Shown here piece by piece: positions 36,236-45,868 of a DNA stretch of 64,000 nt. Location of the stretch: the NCBI RefSeq assembly GCF_014205685.1, contig NZ_JACIIU010000007.1, forward strand, positions 62,001 to 126,000, written 5' to 3'. The stretch's first letter is position 1. Each line of letters begins with the position of its first letter. Position numbers and translations under genes: made by a program. The notes under the pieces are model-generated. The model saw nothing but the letters and a program-made list of their open reading frames with translations, did not search any database and had not been told where the DNA came from. Source of the stretch: Paenochrobactrum gallinarii. Lineage in GTDB: Bacteria; Pseudomonadota; Alphaproteobacteria; Rhizobiales; Rhizobiaceae.

Positions 36236-37423
36236 TCAGTCGCGTTCAACGCAAAGCGCAACCCCCATACCGCCGCCGATGCACAAAGTTGCAAGGCCGC
36301 GCTTTAAATTGCGCTGCTGCATGGCATAGAGCAAAGTTATCAGCACCCTTGCGCCTGAAGCGCCAATCGGATGACCGATGGCAATCGCCCCGCCGTTAAC
36401 ATTCACAATCGCCGGATCAAGTTTCAAATCACGCACCACGGCACAGGATTGGGCGGCAAAAGCTTCATTAGCTTCCACCAGATCAAGATCATCCACTGTC
36501 CAGCCAGCCTTTTGCAAGGCTTTCTGCGAGGCAGGGATAGGCCCTGTGCCCATAATTGATGGATCAACACCAGCCGTTGCCCAAGAAACGATTCGCGCCA
36601 ATGGTTTCACCTGACGCTTTTCCGCCTCAGCCGCCCGCATCAGCACGACAGCCGCAGCACCATCATTGATGCCGGAGGAATTCCCTGCTGTGACCGTTCC
36701 TGCCTTGTCAAAAGCAGGTCGCAGCTTGGCCAGTGTTTCCAGTGTGGCGCCATGACGGATATATTCATCTTCGCTCACTATGATCTCAGCTTTGCGGGTT
36801 TTCACCACCACCGGCACGATCTCGTCTTTAAAGCGACCGGATTTTTGCGCGTCTTCGGCTTTATTTTGAGAATCAACCGCAAACTGATCCTGTTCCTCGC
36901 GGCTCAACTGCCATTGGGTGGCAATATTTTCAGCCGTGATGCCCATCGGATAGCCAAAAAAAGCATCGGTCAGACCATCGAGCATCATGGTATCGACCAT
37001 TTTGAAATCGCCCATCTTCACACCGCTGCGCAAATGTGCGCAATGCGGAGCCATCGACATGGATTCCTGACCGCCAGCCACAACGATGTCAGCATCACCG
37101 GTTAAAATCTGTTGCATACCAACCGCAACGGCACGAAGCCCCGAACCACAAAGCTGATTGAGACTGAAAGCGGTAGTTTCATTCGGGCAGCCAGCAAGTT
37201 TGGCGGCTTGGCGCGCCGGATTTTGCCCCTCACCAGCGGTTAAAACCTGTCCAAACACCACTTCATCAACATCTTCAGGCGCAACACCTGCCCGCTGCAA
37301 AGCTGCGGCAATCGCAGCGGCTCCCAGTTCATGTGCCGGTACATTGGCAAAAGCACCATTGAAACTACCCACAGGTGTGCGAGCCGCACTGGCAATCACA
37401 ATCACATCATTCATGGCTGACAT
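36236..37423 (-). CDS. Acetyl-CoA acetyltransferase (thiolase)
   Basis: 395 residues. It condenses two acetyl-CoA to acetoacetyl-CoA or runs the reverse. The first catalytic cysteine is in [13 protein letters not shown] near residue 90; [10 protein letters not shown] near 118, [19 protein letters not shown] near 345 and the second cysteine in TLCIGGGMG near 382 complete the set. It could serve polyhydroxybutyrate synthesis (PhaA) or acetoacetate use (AtoB); no pha or ato partner is in the window. The ATG at 37414 is an alternative start. Confidence 0.94.
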   Translation of the reverse strand: MSAMNDVIVIASAARTPVGSFNGAFANVPAHELGAAAIAAALQRAGVAPEDVDEVVFGQVLTAGEGQNPARQAAKLAGCPNETTAFSLNQLCGSGLRAVAVGMQQILTGDADIVVAGGQESMSMAPHCAHLRSGVKMGDFKMVDTMMLDGLTDAFFGYPMGITAENIATQWQLSREEQDQFAVDSQNKAEDAQKSGRFKDEIVPVVVKTRKAEIIVSEDEYIRHGATLETLAKLRPAFDKAGTVTAGNSSGINDGAAAVVLMRAAEAEKRQVKPLARIVSWATAGVDPSIMGTGPIPASQKALQKAGWTVDDLDLVEANEAFAAQSCAVVRDLKLDPAIVNVNGGAIAIGHPIGASGARVLITLLYAMQQRNLKRGLATLCIGGGMGVALCVERD

Positions 37424-37671
37424 CAGATCTCAAGCTCCCGGTTTGCTGGCTTTTAGCGCCGCAATTTATATTCTTGCCCATACAGTAATCACAAAAGAGC
37501 CGATAAACAACAAAACAGACGCAACCACCTTTCGATCAAACAGCTAAGCCTTGCATCCGCGCTGATCCTTCACGCTTTAGATTAAGTGTTTTTCCCGCAA
37601 ATCAAAGCTTATCTCGTGCAATGTCCCGCCAGGGCCGTTAGATTGGTGACAGAAAATCACAGGAGTTTTTC

Positions 37672-38103
37672 ATGTCGAAACTTACCCTCGCCAAAGCCAA
37701 CCAGATGATCAACGGTGCATTGGAACGCGCTAAAGAAGCTGGCATGCAGCCACTTTCAGTTGTTGTACTGGATGCAGGCGGCTATGTGACCGCGTTTCAG
37801 CGTCAGGACGGCTCATCAAACTTACGCTTCGCCATTGCTTCCGGCAAAGCTTACGGCGCATTGGCTGTGGGCAAAGGTTCACGTTGGCTGAACGATCAGG
37901 CTAAAGACCGCCCGCATTTCCTCGAAGGCCTTTCCAATGTTTCCGGCGGCAAAATCGTTGCTGTTCCAGGTGGCGTGCTGATCAAAAATGCTGAGAACGA
38001 AATTCTCGGTGCTGTCGGCATCACCGGTGACACATCAGACAATGACGAGCTGGCAGCAATTGCCGGTATTGAAGCTGCAGGCTTCACCGCTGTTGCGAAC
38101 TAG
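37672..38103 (+). CDS. GlcG/HbpS-like haem-binding family protein
   Basis: 143 residues. MSKLTLAKANQMINGALERA at the N terminus, VVVLDAGGYVTAFQRQDGS near 26 and VPGGVLIKNAENEILGAVGI near 99 are typical of the GlcG/HbpS/PduO C-terminal family. Some members bind haem or cobalamin, others have no known ligand. CAGGAG before the ATG is a good ribosome binding site. It has no partner gene nearby on its strand; an AGAGC repeat follows the stop codon at once. Confidence 0.9.
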   Translation: MSKLTLAKANQMINGALERAKEAGMQPLSVVVLDAGGYVTAFQRQDGSSNLRFAIASGKAYGALAVGKGSRWLNDQAKDRPHFLEGLSNVSGGKIVAVPGGVLIKNAENEILGAVGITGDTSDNDELAAIAGIEAAGFTAVAN

Positions 38104-38208
38104 AGCATAATTCCTTCAACTCGGATCAGTTTAAGGTAAAATTACGCTCTAATTTTAAAGTGCTAGAGCGACCTTTACGTGCCAAGTCTGGCACACGGCG
38201 CTCTAATC
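38103..38208. repeat. AGAGC-bounded intergenic repeat element, second copy
   Basis: TAGAGCATAATTCC starts at the stop codon of the GlcG-like gene, CGCTCTAATTTTAAAGTG is in the middle and a second part TAGAGCGACC... ends GGCGCTCTAA. Inside the second part GTGCCA and TGGCAC pair. It shares the AGAGC/GCTCT borders with the element at 8364. I recall close relatives between Brucella genes. Confidence 0.6.
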
Positions 38209-38223
38209 AGCATCACTAACAAT

Positions 38224-38262
38224 AAAAAGCCTCCGTGCGGGAAACCACACGGAGGCTTTTTT
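38224..38262 (+). terminator. Intrinsic terminator of the GlcG-like gene
   Basis: AAAAAGCCTCCGTG pairs with CACGGAGGCTTTTTT; it stands after the repeat element, 120 bases beyond the stop codon. Confidence 0.88.
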
Positions 38263-38296
38263 ATGTGCCTGTTGATAAGCAAGCTTAAAAACAAAT

Positions 38297-38331
38297 AAAA
38301 ACACCGCGCGAAATTCGCACGGCGTTTTTAA
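38297..38331 (-). terminator. Intrinsic terminator of rpmF
   Basis: AAAAAC-CCG-GCG pairs with CGC-CGG-GTTTTT with two mismatches; T-run on the minus strand. About 45 bases after the rpmF stop. Confidence 0.75.
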
Positions 38332-38377
38332 TTCACAAACAATATTCTGAGCGTAAAGCGCAGATTATTGAAGAAGC

Positions 38378-38560
38378 TTAAGCTTCCTTCGGTGTGATAA
38401 CCTGACGGCCACGATACATACCGCTCTTCAGATCGATATGATGCGGACGGCGCAGTTCACCTGAGTTTTTGTCTTCAACATAGGTAGGCGCCTTCAGGGC
38501 ATCAGCCGAACGACGCATACCGCGCTTCGACGGGGAAGTTTTTCGTTTAGGTACAGCCAT
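38378..38560 (-). CDS. rpmF: 50S ribosomal protein L32
   Basis: 60 residues: [20 protein letters not shown] at the N terminus and GMYRGRQVI near the end. Part of the large ribosomal subunit. The zinc-binding cysteines found in some L32 are absent, as usual in alphaproteobacteria. It follows mtgA on the same strand after 240 bases, the order known from relatives. Confidence 0.97.
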   Translation of the reverse strand: MAVPKRKTSPSKRGMRRSADALKAPTYVEDKNSGELRRPHHIDLKSGMYRGRQVITPKEA

Positions 38561-38802
38561 GGATTCTGCTCCAATGATCGGTCAATAATAGTCCGGCCCG
38601 GCCCCAAAGGAGCCTGTCACATCGGACAAGATTCCGGAAAGTGACGAGCCTATACACGTTTTGGCAGCGTTTGACCAGTCAAATTCGCATTTTTTTGCAT
38701 CATCACTGTTCTAACTATTGCTTATAAGTGCTTCTACACAGCATTTCTGAAAGGTCAATTAAACTTATCAGCGCAGACAGCACAATCTGAGCTGAACAAA
38801 TG

Positions 38803-39531
38803 TCAGCGTACACAGGTAACGTAAGGCCCTGCTTTTTTTGCCCGATTCTGTACAATATTGGCGGTTCTTACCATGCCGCGGCTGGGCTTGGTTGGATTAC
38901 GCACCGCAGGGTTAGGCAAAGTAACAGCCAAAAGAGAGGCTTGCTGCAAGGTCAGCTTTGATGCCGAGCGCTTAAAATAATGCTGTGAGGCAGCCTCCAC
39001 ACCGTAAATTCCCGGCCCCCATTCAGCAATATTCAGATAAATTTCCATCACACGCTTTTTAGAAAGCACTATATCCGTTGCCATCGACAACGGCAGCTCC
39101 AGTGCTTTTCTGAAATAAGAGCGGCCATTCCACAGAAAGAGATTCTTTGCCGTCTGCATGGTGATGGTAGAGGCGCCACGCGCCGGTTCGCCATTCACCG
39201 CATCTTTCACCACCAGCGACATCTGATGCCAGTCCACACCGCTATGGCTGCAAAACTGGCCATCCTCCGACATCATCACAGCATTGACCAGATGAGGAGA
39301 AATATTATCAATATCGATCCATTGCCGTTCAATTGTCTGTAACAGCAACTGATCTTTGAGCATTAATGTGGAAACCGGATGCACAAACGGCACTTTATAA
39401 ATGCCCAGCAACAGAATCGGTAATATCAGTAAAAACAGACCAATCTTGAAAACAAGACGCAAGCGACCTTTGCCGGCAGGCTTAGCGGTGTCATCACCGT
39501 CATCCTTGTTTTGATTAAAGTCTTTTTCCAC
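38803..39531 (-). CDS. mtgA: Monofunctional peptidoglycan glycosyltransferase
   Basis: 242 residues. It polymerises lipid II into glycan strands at the inner membrane. One membrane segment lies near residues 27-46; the GT51 domain shows [14 protein letters not shown] near 89 with the catalytic Glu, [17 protein letters not shown] near 119 and [20 protein letters not shown] near 159. The start is a GTG at 39531; no ATG lies before the membrane segment. Divergent from ispA. Confidence 0.94.
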   Translation of the reverse strand: MEKDFNQNKDDGDDTAKPAGKGRLRLVFKIGLFLLILPILLLGIYKVPFVHPVSTLMLKDQLLLQTIERQWIDIDNISPHLVNAVMMSEDGQFCSHSGVDWHQMSLVVKDAVNGEPARGASTITMQTAKNLFLWNGRSYFRKALELPLSMATDIVLSKKRVMEIYLNIAEWGPGIYGVEAASQHYFKRSASKLTLQQASLLAVTLPNPAVRNPTKPSRGMVRTANIVQNRAKKAGPYVTCVR

Positions 39532-39716
39532 TAAACTCAGCCTGTTCTTCTTGTTCGATAAGCCATAGACTATTTAATTAACAGAATGAACCCGCTTGCC
39601 GGAAAGTTAACAAATGTTAAACAAGGTTTATCATGGCAAATTTATGATGCTGGTTTCATACAATCTTCAAGCTCTCATAGTTGACCCCCTCCTATAGTCT
39701 GGTAAACGCTTCCGTC

Positions 39717-40637
39717 ATGGATAAGAACAGTCTTGCACCTCATTTCACCACCGCTCTTGCAACCCGTGCCATGCAGGTTGAAACCATCCTGCAAAAATTG
39801 CTGGATGAGCGGTTAAGAGCGGGCGAAATTGCCCGTCCGGAACGGCTGATGGCAGCCATGCGCTATGGCGTTTTAAATGGCGGCAAACGTCTGCGCCCGT
39901 TTTTAGTGATGGAAACCGCCGCGCTTTTTGGTGCGAATGAAGAAGCCGCATTGCGCGTTGCCGCAGCGCTTGAAAGCATCCATTGCTATTCACTTGTGCA
40001 TGATGACCTGCCGGCCATGGACGATGATGATCTGCGCCGCGGCCAGCCGACACTGCATAAAGCCTTTGATGAAGCTGCCGCTATTCTGGCCGGCGACAGC
40101 CTGCTGACTTATGCTTTTGACATTATTGCCAGTGACGAAACCGATCTTGACGCCGCAACCAGACTGGAGCTGGTGTTAAGCCTTGCCCGTGCTGCAGGCC
40201 CTGGCGGCATGGCAGGCGGCCAAGCCCTTGATTTAATGGCAGAAGAACAAAATCCGGATGAAACTGGCATCATCACTTTGCAAGCGATGAAAACCGGCGC
40301 GCTCATTCGTTTTGCCTGCGAAAGCGGAGCCATTATTGGCGGTGCAACGCGCGAAGAACGTGAGCGTCTGGCAGAGTTTGGCTCAGCAATCGGCCTTGCT
40401 TTCCAGCTGGCTGATGATCTTCTGGATGTAACTTCGGATGCAGCGCATCTTGGCAAAGCCGCAGGCAAAGATGCTGCCGCCGGTAAAGCCACATTAGTGG
40501 CGCTTCATGGCATTCACTGGACACGCAACCAGTTGGCTGGCTTGGTAGCGCAGGCTGAAGAACTGCTGTCCCCTTTTGGCGACAAGGCCGAAATTTTGAA
40601 GCAAGCTGCGCATTTCATCGCCAATCGCGAGAGCTGA
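39717..40637 (+). CDS. ispA: Farnesyl diphosphate synthase (polyprenyl synthetase)
   Basis: 306 residues. It joins isopentenyl diphosphate to dimethylallyl and geranyl diphosphate to make farnesyl diphosphate. The first Asp-rich motif is DDLPAMDDDDLRRG near 94-107, the second LADDLLDVTSD near 233; GGKRLRPFL near 54 binds substrate. The ATG at 39717 is taken as start; 12 more codons from a TTG upstream are possible. It converges on ispG, so two isoprenoid genes meet at one terminator. Confidence 0.93.
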   Translation: MDKNSLAPHFTTALATRAMQVETILQKLLDERLRAGEIARPERLMAAMRYGVLNGGKRLRPFLVMETAALFGANEEAALRVAAALESIHCYSLVHDDLPAMDDDDLRRGQPTLHKAFDEAAAILAGDSLLTYAFDIIASDETDLDAATRLELVLSLARAAGPGGMAGGQALDLMAEEQNPDETGIITLQAMKTGALIRFACESGAIIGGATREERERLAEFGSAIGLAFQLADDLLDVTSDAAHLGKAAGKDAAAGKATLVALHGIHWTRNQLAGLVAQAEELLSPFGDKAEILKQAAHFIANRES

Positions 40638-40654
40638 AATAATTTCAACCCAAT

Positions 40655-40692
40655 AAAAAGGCCGGTGTTTGATAATCAGACACCGGCCTTTG
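40655..40692 (+). terminator. Bidirectional terminator, ispA / ispG
   Basis: AAAGGCCGGTGT pairs with ACACCGGCCTTT and the stem goes on with TGAT/ATCA. It lies between the converging ispA and ispG genes. Confidence 0.9.
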
Positions 40693-40712
40693 TTATAATG
40701 CAATTCTCAGTC

Positions 40713-42011
<1,299 letters not shown>

Positions 42012-42056
42012 TTAAACTGCTCGATGGCTGCGCATTTATAATCACAAATATCAAGT

Positions 42057-42072
42057 GCCATAAATTTATGGC
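42057..42072. promoter_or_regulatory. 16-base perfect palindrome upstream of ispG
   Basis: GCCATAAATTTATGGC, a perfect palindrome 70 bases before the ispG start. It may be an operator. No regulator is known to me for it. Confidence 0.45.
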
Positions 42073-42094
42073 TTTATATAGTCCCTTACAAGCC

Positions 42095-42124
42095 GCATGT
42101 CGCCCCTTGTCGGGGCAATCATGC
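42095..42124 (-). terminator. Hairpin after the MFS gene
   Basis: GCATG-GCCCC and GGGGC-CATGC form a two-part stem 20 bases after the MFS stop codon on the minus strand; no T-run follows, so the terminator role is uncertain. Confidence 0.4.
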
Positions 42125-42143
42125 AGAATTTTATTGCCTTTGC

Positions 42144-43379
42144 TTAATGTCCGCCATGATTATGGTCGGCAAAGCGCGCAAGCTTTGAAAACACCAGCAC
42201 CACGAGCAATAAAAGCGGCAGGCAAGCAAAGACCAATGCGAAGCCATGAAACTTGGCAATCCAGCCAATCAGTGAGGGTGCTACCAGCGTGCCGGAATAG
42301 CCAAGACTGGTGGTGATCGACAAGCTGACACTTGGAACAACACCCGGCACATTACCGGCCATCGAAAAGATGATTGGCGCCATATTGGAAATGCCGATGC
42401 CGCACACGGCAAAACCGGCTATAGCGAGCCAAGGTGTCGGGGCAAAGGCTGCAATCAGCAAGCCGGTGATGGCCACCAGTGTGCAGGCGCGCAATGTGTT
42501 GACTGCGCCAAAGCGATCACGCACGCTGTCACCGGCAAAACGCATCATCGCCATAGTGAGGGAGAAGGCTGCAAAAGTGAAACTCGCCGTTTCAACCGAA
42601 GCGCCGTAATCCTGTCGCAGATAATAGCTGCTCCAATCCATGATTGCCCCTTCCGGTATCATGGAAAATAAAGCCAAAACGCCAATGAGCCATGGCAGCG
42701 GTTGCCGCGGTAAGCTGAGTTTCGGGCGCTCGCTGGCCTCGCTGATTTTGTCTTCCAAAATCCGGCTCCATGCAAAAGCCACCAATAAACCGGCAACAAC
42801 CGAAACAATCACGCCGTGTCCGACCGAGCCAATATGGGTTAAAAGATAACCGGCACTGCCTGCCCCCAGCAAACCGCCAAGGCTCCAAAAAGCATGGCAT
42901 GAAGACATCACCGCACAACGTAGCGATTTTTCCATCGCCACCGCATTGGCATTCATCGCCACATCCATGGCAGCGATAAAGCCGCCAAAATAAAAAAGTA
43001 CAATCACCGCTACGATTTCATGCTGTACCAGACTGATTAAAAATAAGACCGGAACCACAGCAAGCGCAGAAACCTTCACGATAATTGCCGAGCCGAAACG
43101 CGCACATAAAGCGCCGGAAAGCGGCATGAATAATACTGAACCAATCCCGAAAATCAGGATCATCAATCCCATTTGTGCGCTATCAAAACCTAAGCGCGTT
43201 GCAAATTCAGGAATTCTTGGTGCCCAGCTGCCAAAAATATAGCCATTCATTAAAAACAAAAGCGCCACCGCCAAACGAGATGGCGGAAAAGCTGTTTTTA
43301 AGCGCTGATGCAGCGTTATTTTGGGGGAAAGATTTGTCAAAGAAGGCACGCCGTCGTTGATTTTAAAACATAAAGACAA
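42144..43379 (-). CDS. MFS transporter (YbjJ/fucose permease-like)
   Basis: About 400 residues with twelve hydrophobic segments. The first reads LAVALLFLMNGYIFGSWAPR, and the loop GFDSAQMGLMILIFG follows; the middle has AMDVAMNANAVAMEK near 136 and SSCHAFWSLGGLLGAG near 155, seen in the YbjJ-like branch. Substrate unknown. The start is uncertain: no ATG precedes the first segment; TTG at 43379 (weak AAGGA 12 bases before) or GTG at 43349 are possible. The C-terminal end HNHGGH is rich in histidine. Confidence 0.85.
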   Translation of the reverse strand: MSLCFKINDGVPSLTNLSPKITLHQRLKTAFPPSRLAVALLFLMNGYIFGSWAPRIPEFATRLGFDSAQMGLMILIFGIGSVLFMPLSGALCARFGSAIIVKVSALAVVPVLFLISLVQHEIVAVIVLFYFGGFIAAMDVAMNANAVAMEKSLRCAVMSSCHAFWSLGGLLGAGSAGYLLTHIGSVGHGVIVSVVAGLLVAFAWSRILEDKISEASERPKLSLPRQPLPWLIGVLALFSMIPEGAIMDWSSYYLRQDYGASVETASFTFAAFSLTMAMMRFAGDSVRDRFGAVNTLRACTLVAITGLLIAAFAPTPWLAIAGFAVCGIGISNMAPIIFSMAGNVPGVVPSVSLSITTSLGYSGTLVAPSLIGWIAKFHGFALVFACLPLLLLVVLVFSKLARFADHNHGGH

Positions 43380-43484
43380 AAGTCAATATCGTCCTTGTTT
43401 CAAAACCACGAAGATATGTCAAAACAATAGCTCATCACAAAATTGCGACAGCCAACCAATTATTCCAAACATCCGAAAATCACG

Positions 43485-43524
43485 AAAGCCCCCGCCATTG
43501 AAAATCAACGACGGGGGCTTTTTT
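43485..43524 (+). terminator. Hairpin with T-run after livK
   Basis: AAAGCCCCCG pairs with CGGGGGCTTT. The better T-run is on the plus strand although both neighbours are read on the minus strand; on the minus strand only TTTCG follows the stem. It probably ends the liv operon. Confidence 0.65.
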
Positions 43525-43541
43525 GTAATTTTGTTCAGATG

Positions 43542-44669
43542 TTAGTTGGCAAGAACCTGCTGTTCATAGACATAATTGCCATCAGCATTTTTCTTCCATT
43601 CATACATCACGTAACCCGGCAGCTCCGCGTCACCTTTAGCGTCAAAGGAAAGCGCGCCCAGTGCGGTCTGGAACGGGCCTTTTTCTTTCAGTGCTGCGGC
43701 CACTTCCTGCGGATCATTGCTACCTGCTGCCGCTGCTGCAGCAGCAATCGCCTGTGCAGCTGCATAGGAGTAGATGGTATATGCTTCAGGCTCGAAACCT
43801 GAGGCACGGAACTTCTCAACCAGCTCCTTATTTGCCGGATCCACACGAGGATCAGGGCCAAAGGTGTTGAGGGTACCAATCACTGCGTCACCGGCAATTG
43901 AAGCCAATTCGTTATTCACGATCGCATCACCGGAAATGACAGGAACCTTCAGATTATTTTCAGCCAACTGACGAATAATCAATCCGCCTTCTGTATGTAC
44001 GCCACCCCAATAGATAGCTTCAACACCAGCTGCTTTTGCCTTGGTGATCAAAGCCGAGAAGTCTTTTTCGCCGACATTAACGCCTTCATAAAGAACTTCT
44101 TTCACACCAAGCTCGTTAAACTTCTTCTTGGTAGCATCGGCCAAACCCTGACCATAAGGAGTTTTGTCATGAACAACTGCGATTTTCTTATCTTTGAAAT
44201 GTTTCGCAATATATTCACCGGCAACGATACCCTGCTGATCATCGCGGCCGCAGGTGCGGAATACGTTCCACAGACCTTTTTCGGTATAGCCTGGATTGGT
44301 AGCGCCCGGACTGATCATAAGAATACCATTTTCGGCATAAACGTCAGAAGCTGGTATTGCGACACCTGAGTTATAAGGTCCGATCACAAACTTTACGCCG
44401 TCACCGGCGAATTTGTTAGCAACAGAGATACCCTGCTTAGGATCGGAAACGTCATCACCGATAACGATTTTTATCTGCTCGCCATTCATGCCGCCTTTTG
44501 CATTGATTTCAGCAATCGCTGCTTCAGCGCCCTTCAAAATCTGCGCACCATAAGTTGCGTTCGGGCCGGTCATCGGCGCGCCAACACCCACCAGAATATC
44601 AGCCCATGCACCACCGCTCATCGCCAATAATGCGGACAGAGCAACACCGGTAAATAATGATTTTTTCAA
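43542..44669 (-). CDS. livK: Branched-chain amino acid ABC transporter, substrate-binding protein
   Basis: 375 residues. The start is TTG at 44669: it has GGGAG seven bases upstream and gives a proper signal peptide ([20 protein letters not shown], cleavage after AWA). The mature protein begins [18 protein letters not shown] and has [19 protein letters not shown] near 95, the Leu/Ile/Val-binding fold. It catches branched-chain amino acids in the periplasm for LivHMGF. It is the last gene of the operon but an own promoter is likely (inverted repeat at 44749 and hairpin at 44698). Confidence 0.93.
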   Translation of the reverse strand: MKKSLFTGVALSALLAMSGGAWADILVGVGAPMTGPNATYGAQILKGAEAAIAEINAKGGMNGEQIKIVIGDDVSDPKQGISVANKFAGDGVKFVIGPYNSGVAIPASDVYAENGILMISPGATNPGYTEKGLWNVFRTCGRDDQQGIVAGEYIAKHFKDKKIAVVHDKTPYGQGLADATKKKFNELGVKEVLYEGVNVGEKDFSALITKAKAAGVEAIYWGGVHTEGGLIIRQLAENNLKVPVISGDAIVNNELASIAGDAVIGTLNTFGPDPRVDPANKELVEKFRASGFEPEAYTIYSYAAAQAIAAAAAAAGSNDPQEVAAALKEKGPFQTALGALSFDAKGDAELPGYVMYEWKKNADGNYVYEQQVLAN

Positions 44670-44697
44670 TTTTTCACTCCCTTTATTTTCAATCCCC

Positions 44698-44714
44698 AAC
44701 GGGCAGCGCCCGTT
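44698..44714 (-). promoter_or_regulatory. Hairpin in the livK leader
   Basis: AACGGGC-AGC-GCCCGTT, a tight hairpin 29 bases before the livK start on the minus strand. It could protect the livK message or slow reading from the upstream genes. Confidence 0.45.
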
Positions 44715-44748
44715 ATTTCCGAATAATGCTATTTGAATTATGCTTATA

Positions 44749-44765
44749 TTAAACGGCCGGTTTAA
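44749..44765. promoter_or_regulatory. Inverted repeat TTAAAC-N5-GTTTAA, candidate livK operator
   Basis: Six-base arms around GGCCG, between the DUF6867 gene and livK. Such dyads are often operators; an own promoter for livK is inferred. Confidence 0.35.
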
Positions 44766-44777
44766 CTGGATTTGTGA

Positions 44778-45122
44778 CTACTTAGCCCTCCACGTCAAAA
44801 ATGATGCCTTTTCATAGAGCCAGCTATATTGGTTAACCATTTGATTGGCTCTGGTATATCTGAAACCAATAGATCCGATTATGATCAATACAATCGTATC
44901 TACCAGATAATAATGCAACGAAAGCATAGTACCTTCGAATAAGGCATGATGGATAAAGCGCACGGCCAAACCAAGCGGGATCAGATAACACAGCAAAATT
45001 CCGTAAGGGCGCCATGTTTGTGCACAGGCACGCCCCGTCATCCATGCTGCCCAGCCACCAAGCATACAGGTGATCAGGATAAACAGCCAGATTGATGGTT
45101 CTTCGTAGAGAATTCCCTGCAT
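44778..45122 (-). CDS. DUF6867 family membrane protein
   Basis: 114 residues with three or four membrane segments (WLFILITCMLGGWAAWMTG, GILLCYLIPLGLAVRFI, YYLVDTIVLIIIGSIGFRY). The family is found in liv operons of Rhizobiales. Its position between livF and livK suggests that it helps the transporter, but no role is shown. TAAGGAG before the ATG is strong; it starts 11 bases after livF. Confidence 0.85.
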   Translation of the reverse strand: MQGILYEEPSIWLFILITCMLGGWAAWMTGRACAQTWRPYGILLCYLIPLGLAVRFIHHALFEGTMLSLHYYLVDTIVLIIIGSIGFRYTRANQMVNQYSWLYEKASFLTWRAK

Positions 45123-45133
45123 GATTTTTCTCC

Positions 45134-45868
45134 TTAATGCCTTCCGCCTTCGAGATAGGCAGCCCGCACTTCCGGATTTGCCAGTAAGTCTGTACCTGTT
45201 CCACTCATTGTGATGGAACCATTGACCATCACATAGCCGCGGTCAGCCAGTTTCAAAGCACCAAACGCATTTTGCTCAACCAGAAAAACAGTGAGGCCAC
45301 GCGTACGGTTAAGCTCTTTGATCGCTTCAAAAATCTGCTTTACGATCAATGGAGCCAAGCCCAATGATGGCTCATCCAGCAACAGCAAACGCGGACGCGC
45401 CATAAGCGCGCGGGCAATAGCCAGCATCTGCTGCTCACCGCCCGATAATGTTCCGCCGCGCTGATGCATACGCTCTTTCAAACGCGGGAAAAGCTCAAAC
45501 ATCAAAGCGACATCTTCCTCGAAGAATTGCTGGTTATCGAGGCTGGCTCCCATTTGCAGATTTTCATACACGGTCATACGCGGGAAAATACGGCGTCCCT
45601 CAGGTGACTGCGCAATACGAAGATGAGCAATCAGATGAGGCTGCATATTGGTGATATCCTGCCCGTCAAAAATAACGCGTCCGGTACGCGCACGCGGCAT
45701 ACCGAAAATCGTCATCATCAAGGTTGATTTACCAGCACCGTTGGCACCGATAAGGGTCACAATTTCCCCCTCATTCACCACCATATCAATGCCCTTGAGG
45801 GCACAAATATTGCCGTAATAAGTTTCAACCTTGTCAATCACCAGAAGCGGATTTTTATCCTGCATCAT
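45134..45868 (-). CDS. livF: Branched-chain amino acid ABC transporter, ATP-binding protein LivF
   Basis: 244 residues. Walker A GANGAGKS near residue 38, the LivF-type stretch QSPEGRRIFPRMTVYENLQM near 88, signature LSGGEQQMLAIARALM near 142 and Walker B LLLDEPSLGLAP. It powers the importer together with LivG. The ATG overlaps the livG stop codon (ATGA). Confidence 0.95.
   Translation of the reverse strand: MMQDKNPLLVIDKVETYYGNICALKGIDMVVNEGEIVTLIGANGAGKSTLMMTIFGMPRARTGRVIFDGQDITNMQPHLIAHLRIAQSPEGRRIFPRMTVYENLQMGASLDNQQFFEEDVALMFELFPRLKERMHQRGGTLSGGEQQMLAIARALMARPRLLLLDEPSLGLAPLIVKQIFEAIKELNRTRGLTVFLVEQNAFGALKLADRGYVMVNGSITMSGTGTDLLANPEVRAAYLEGGRH

Noticed and set aside
39590..39625. CtrA box (TTAA-N7-TTAA) between mtgA and ispA
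   Set aside because: The spacing is six (TTAACAAATGTTAA), not seven; the same holds for TTAATTATCGTTAA before fba.
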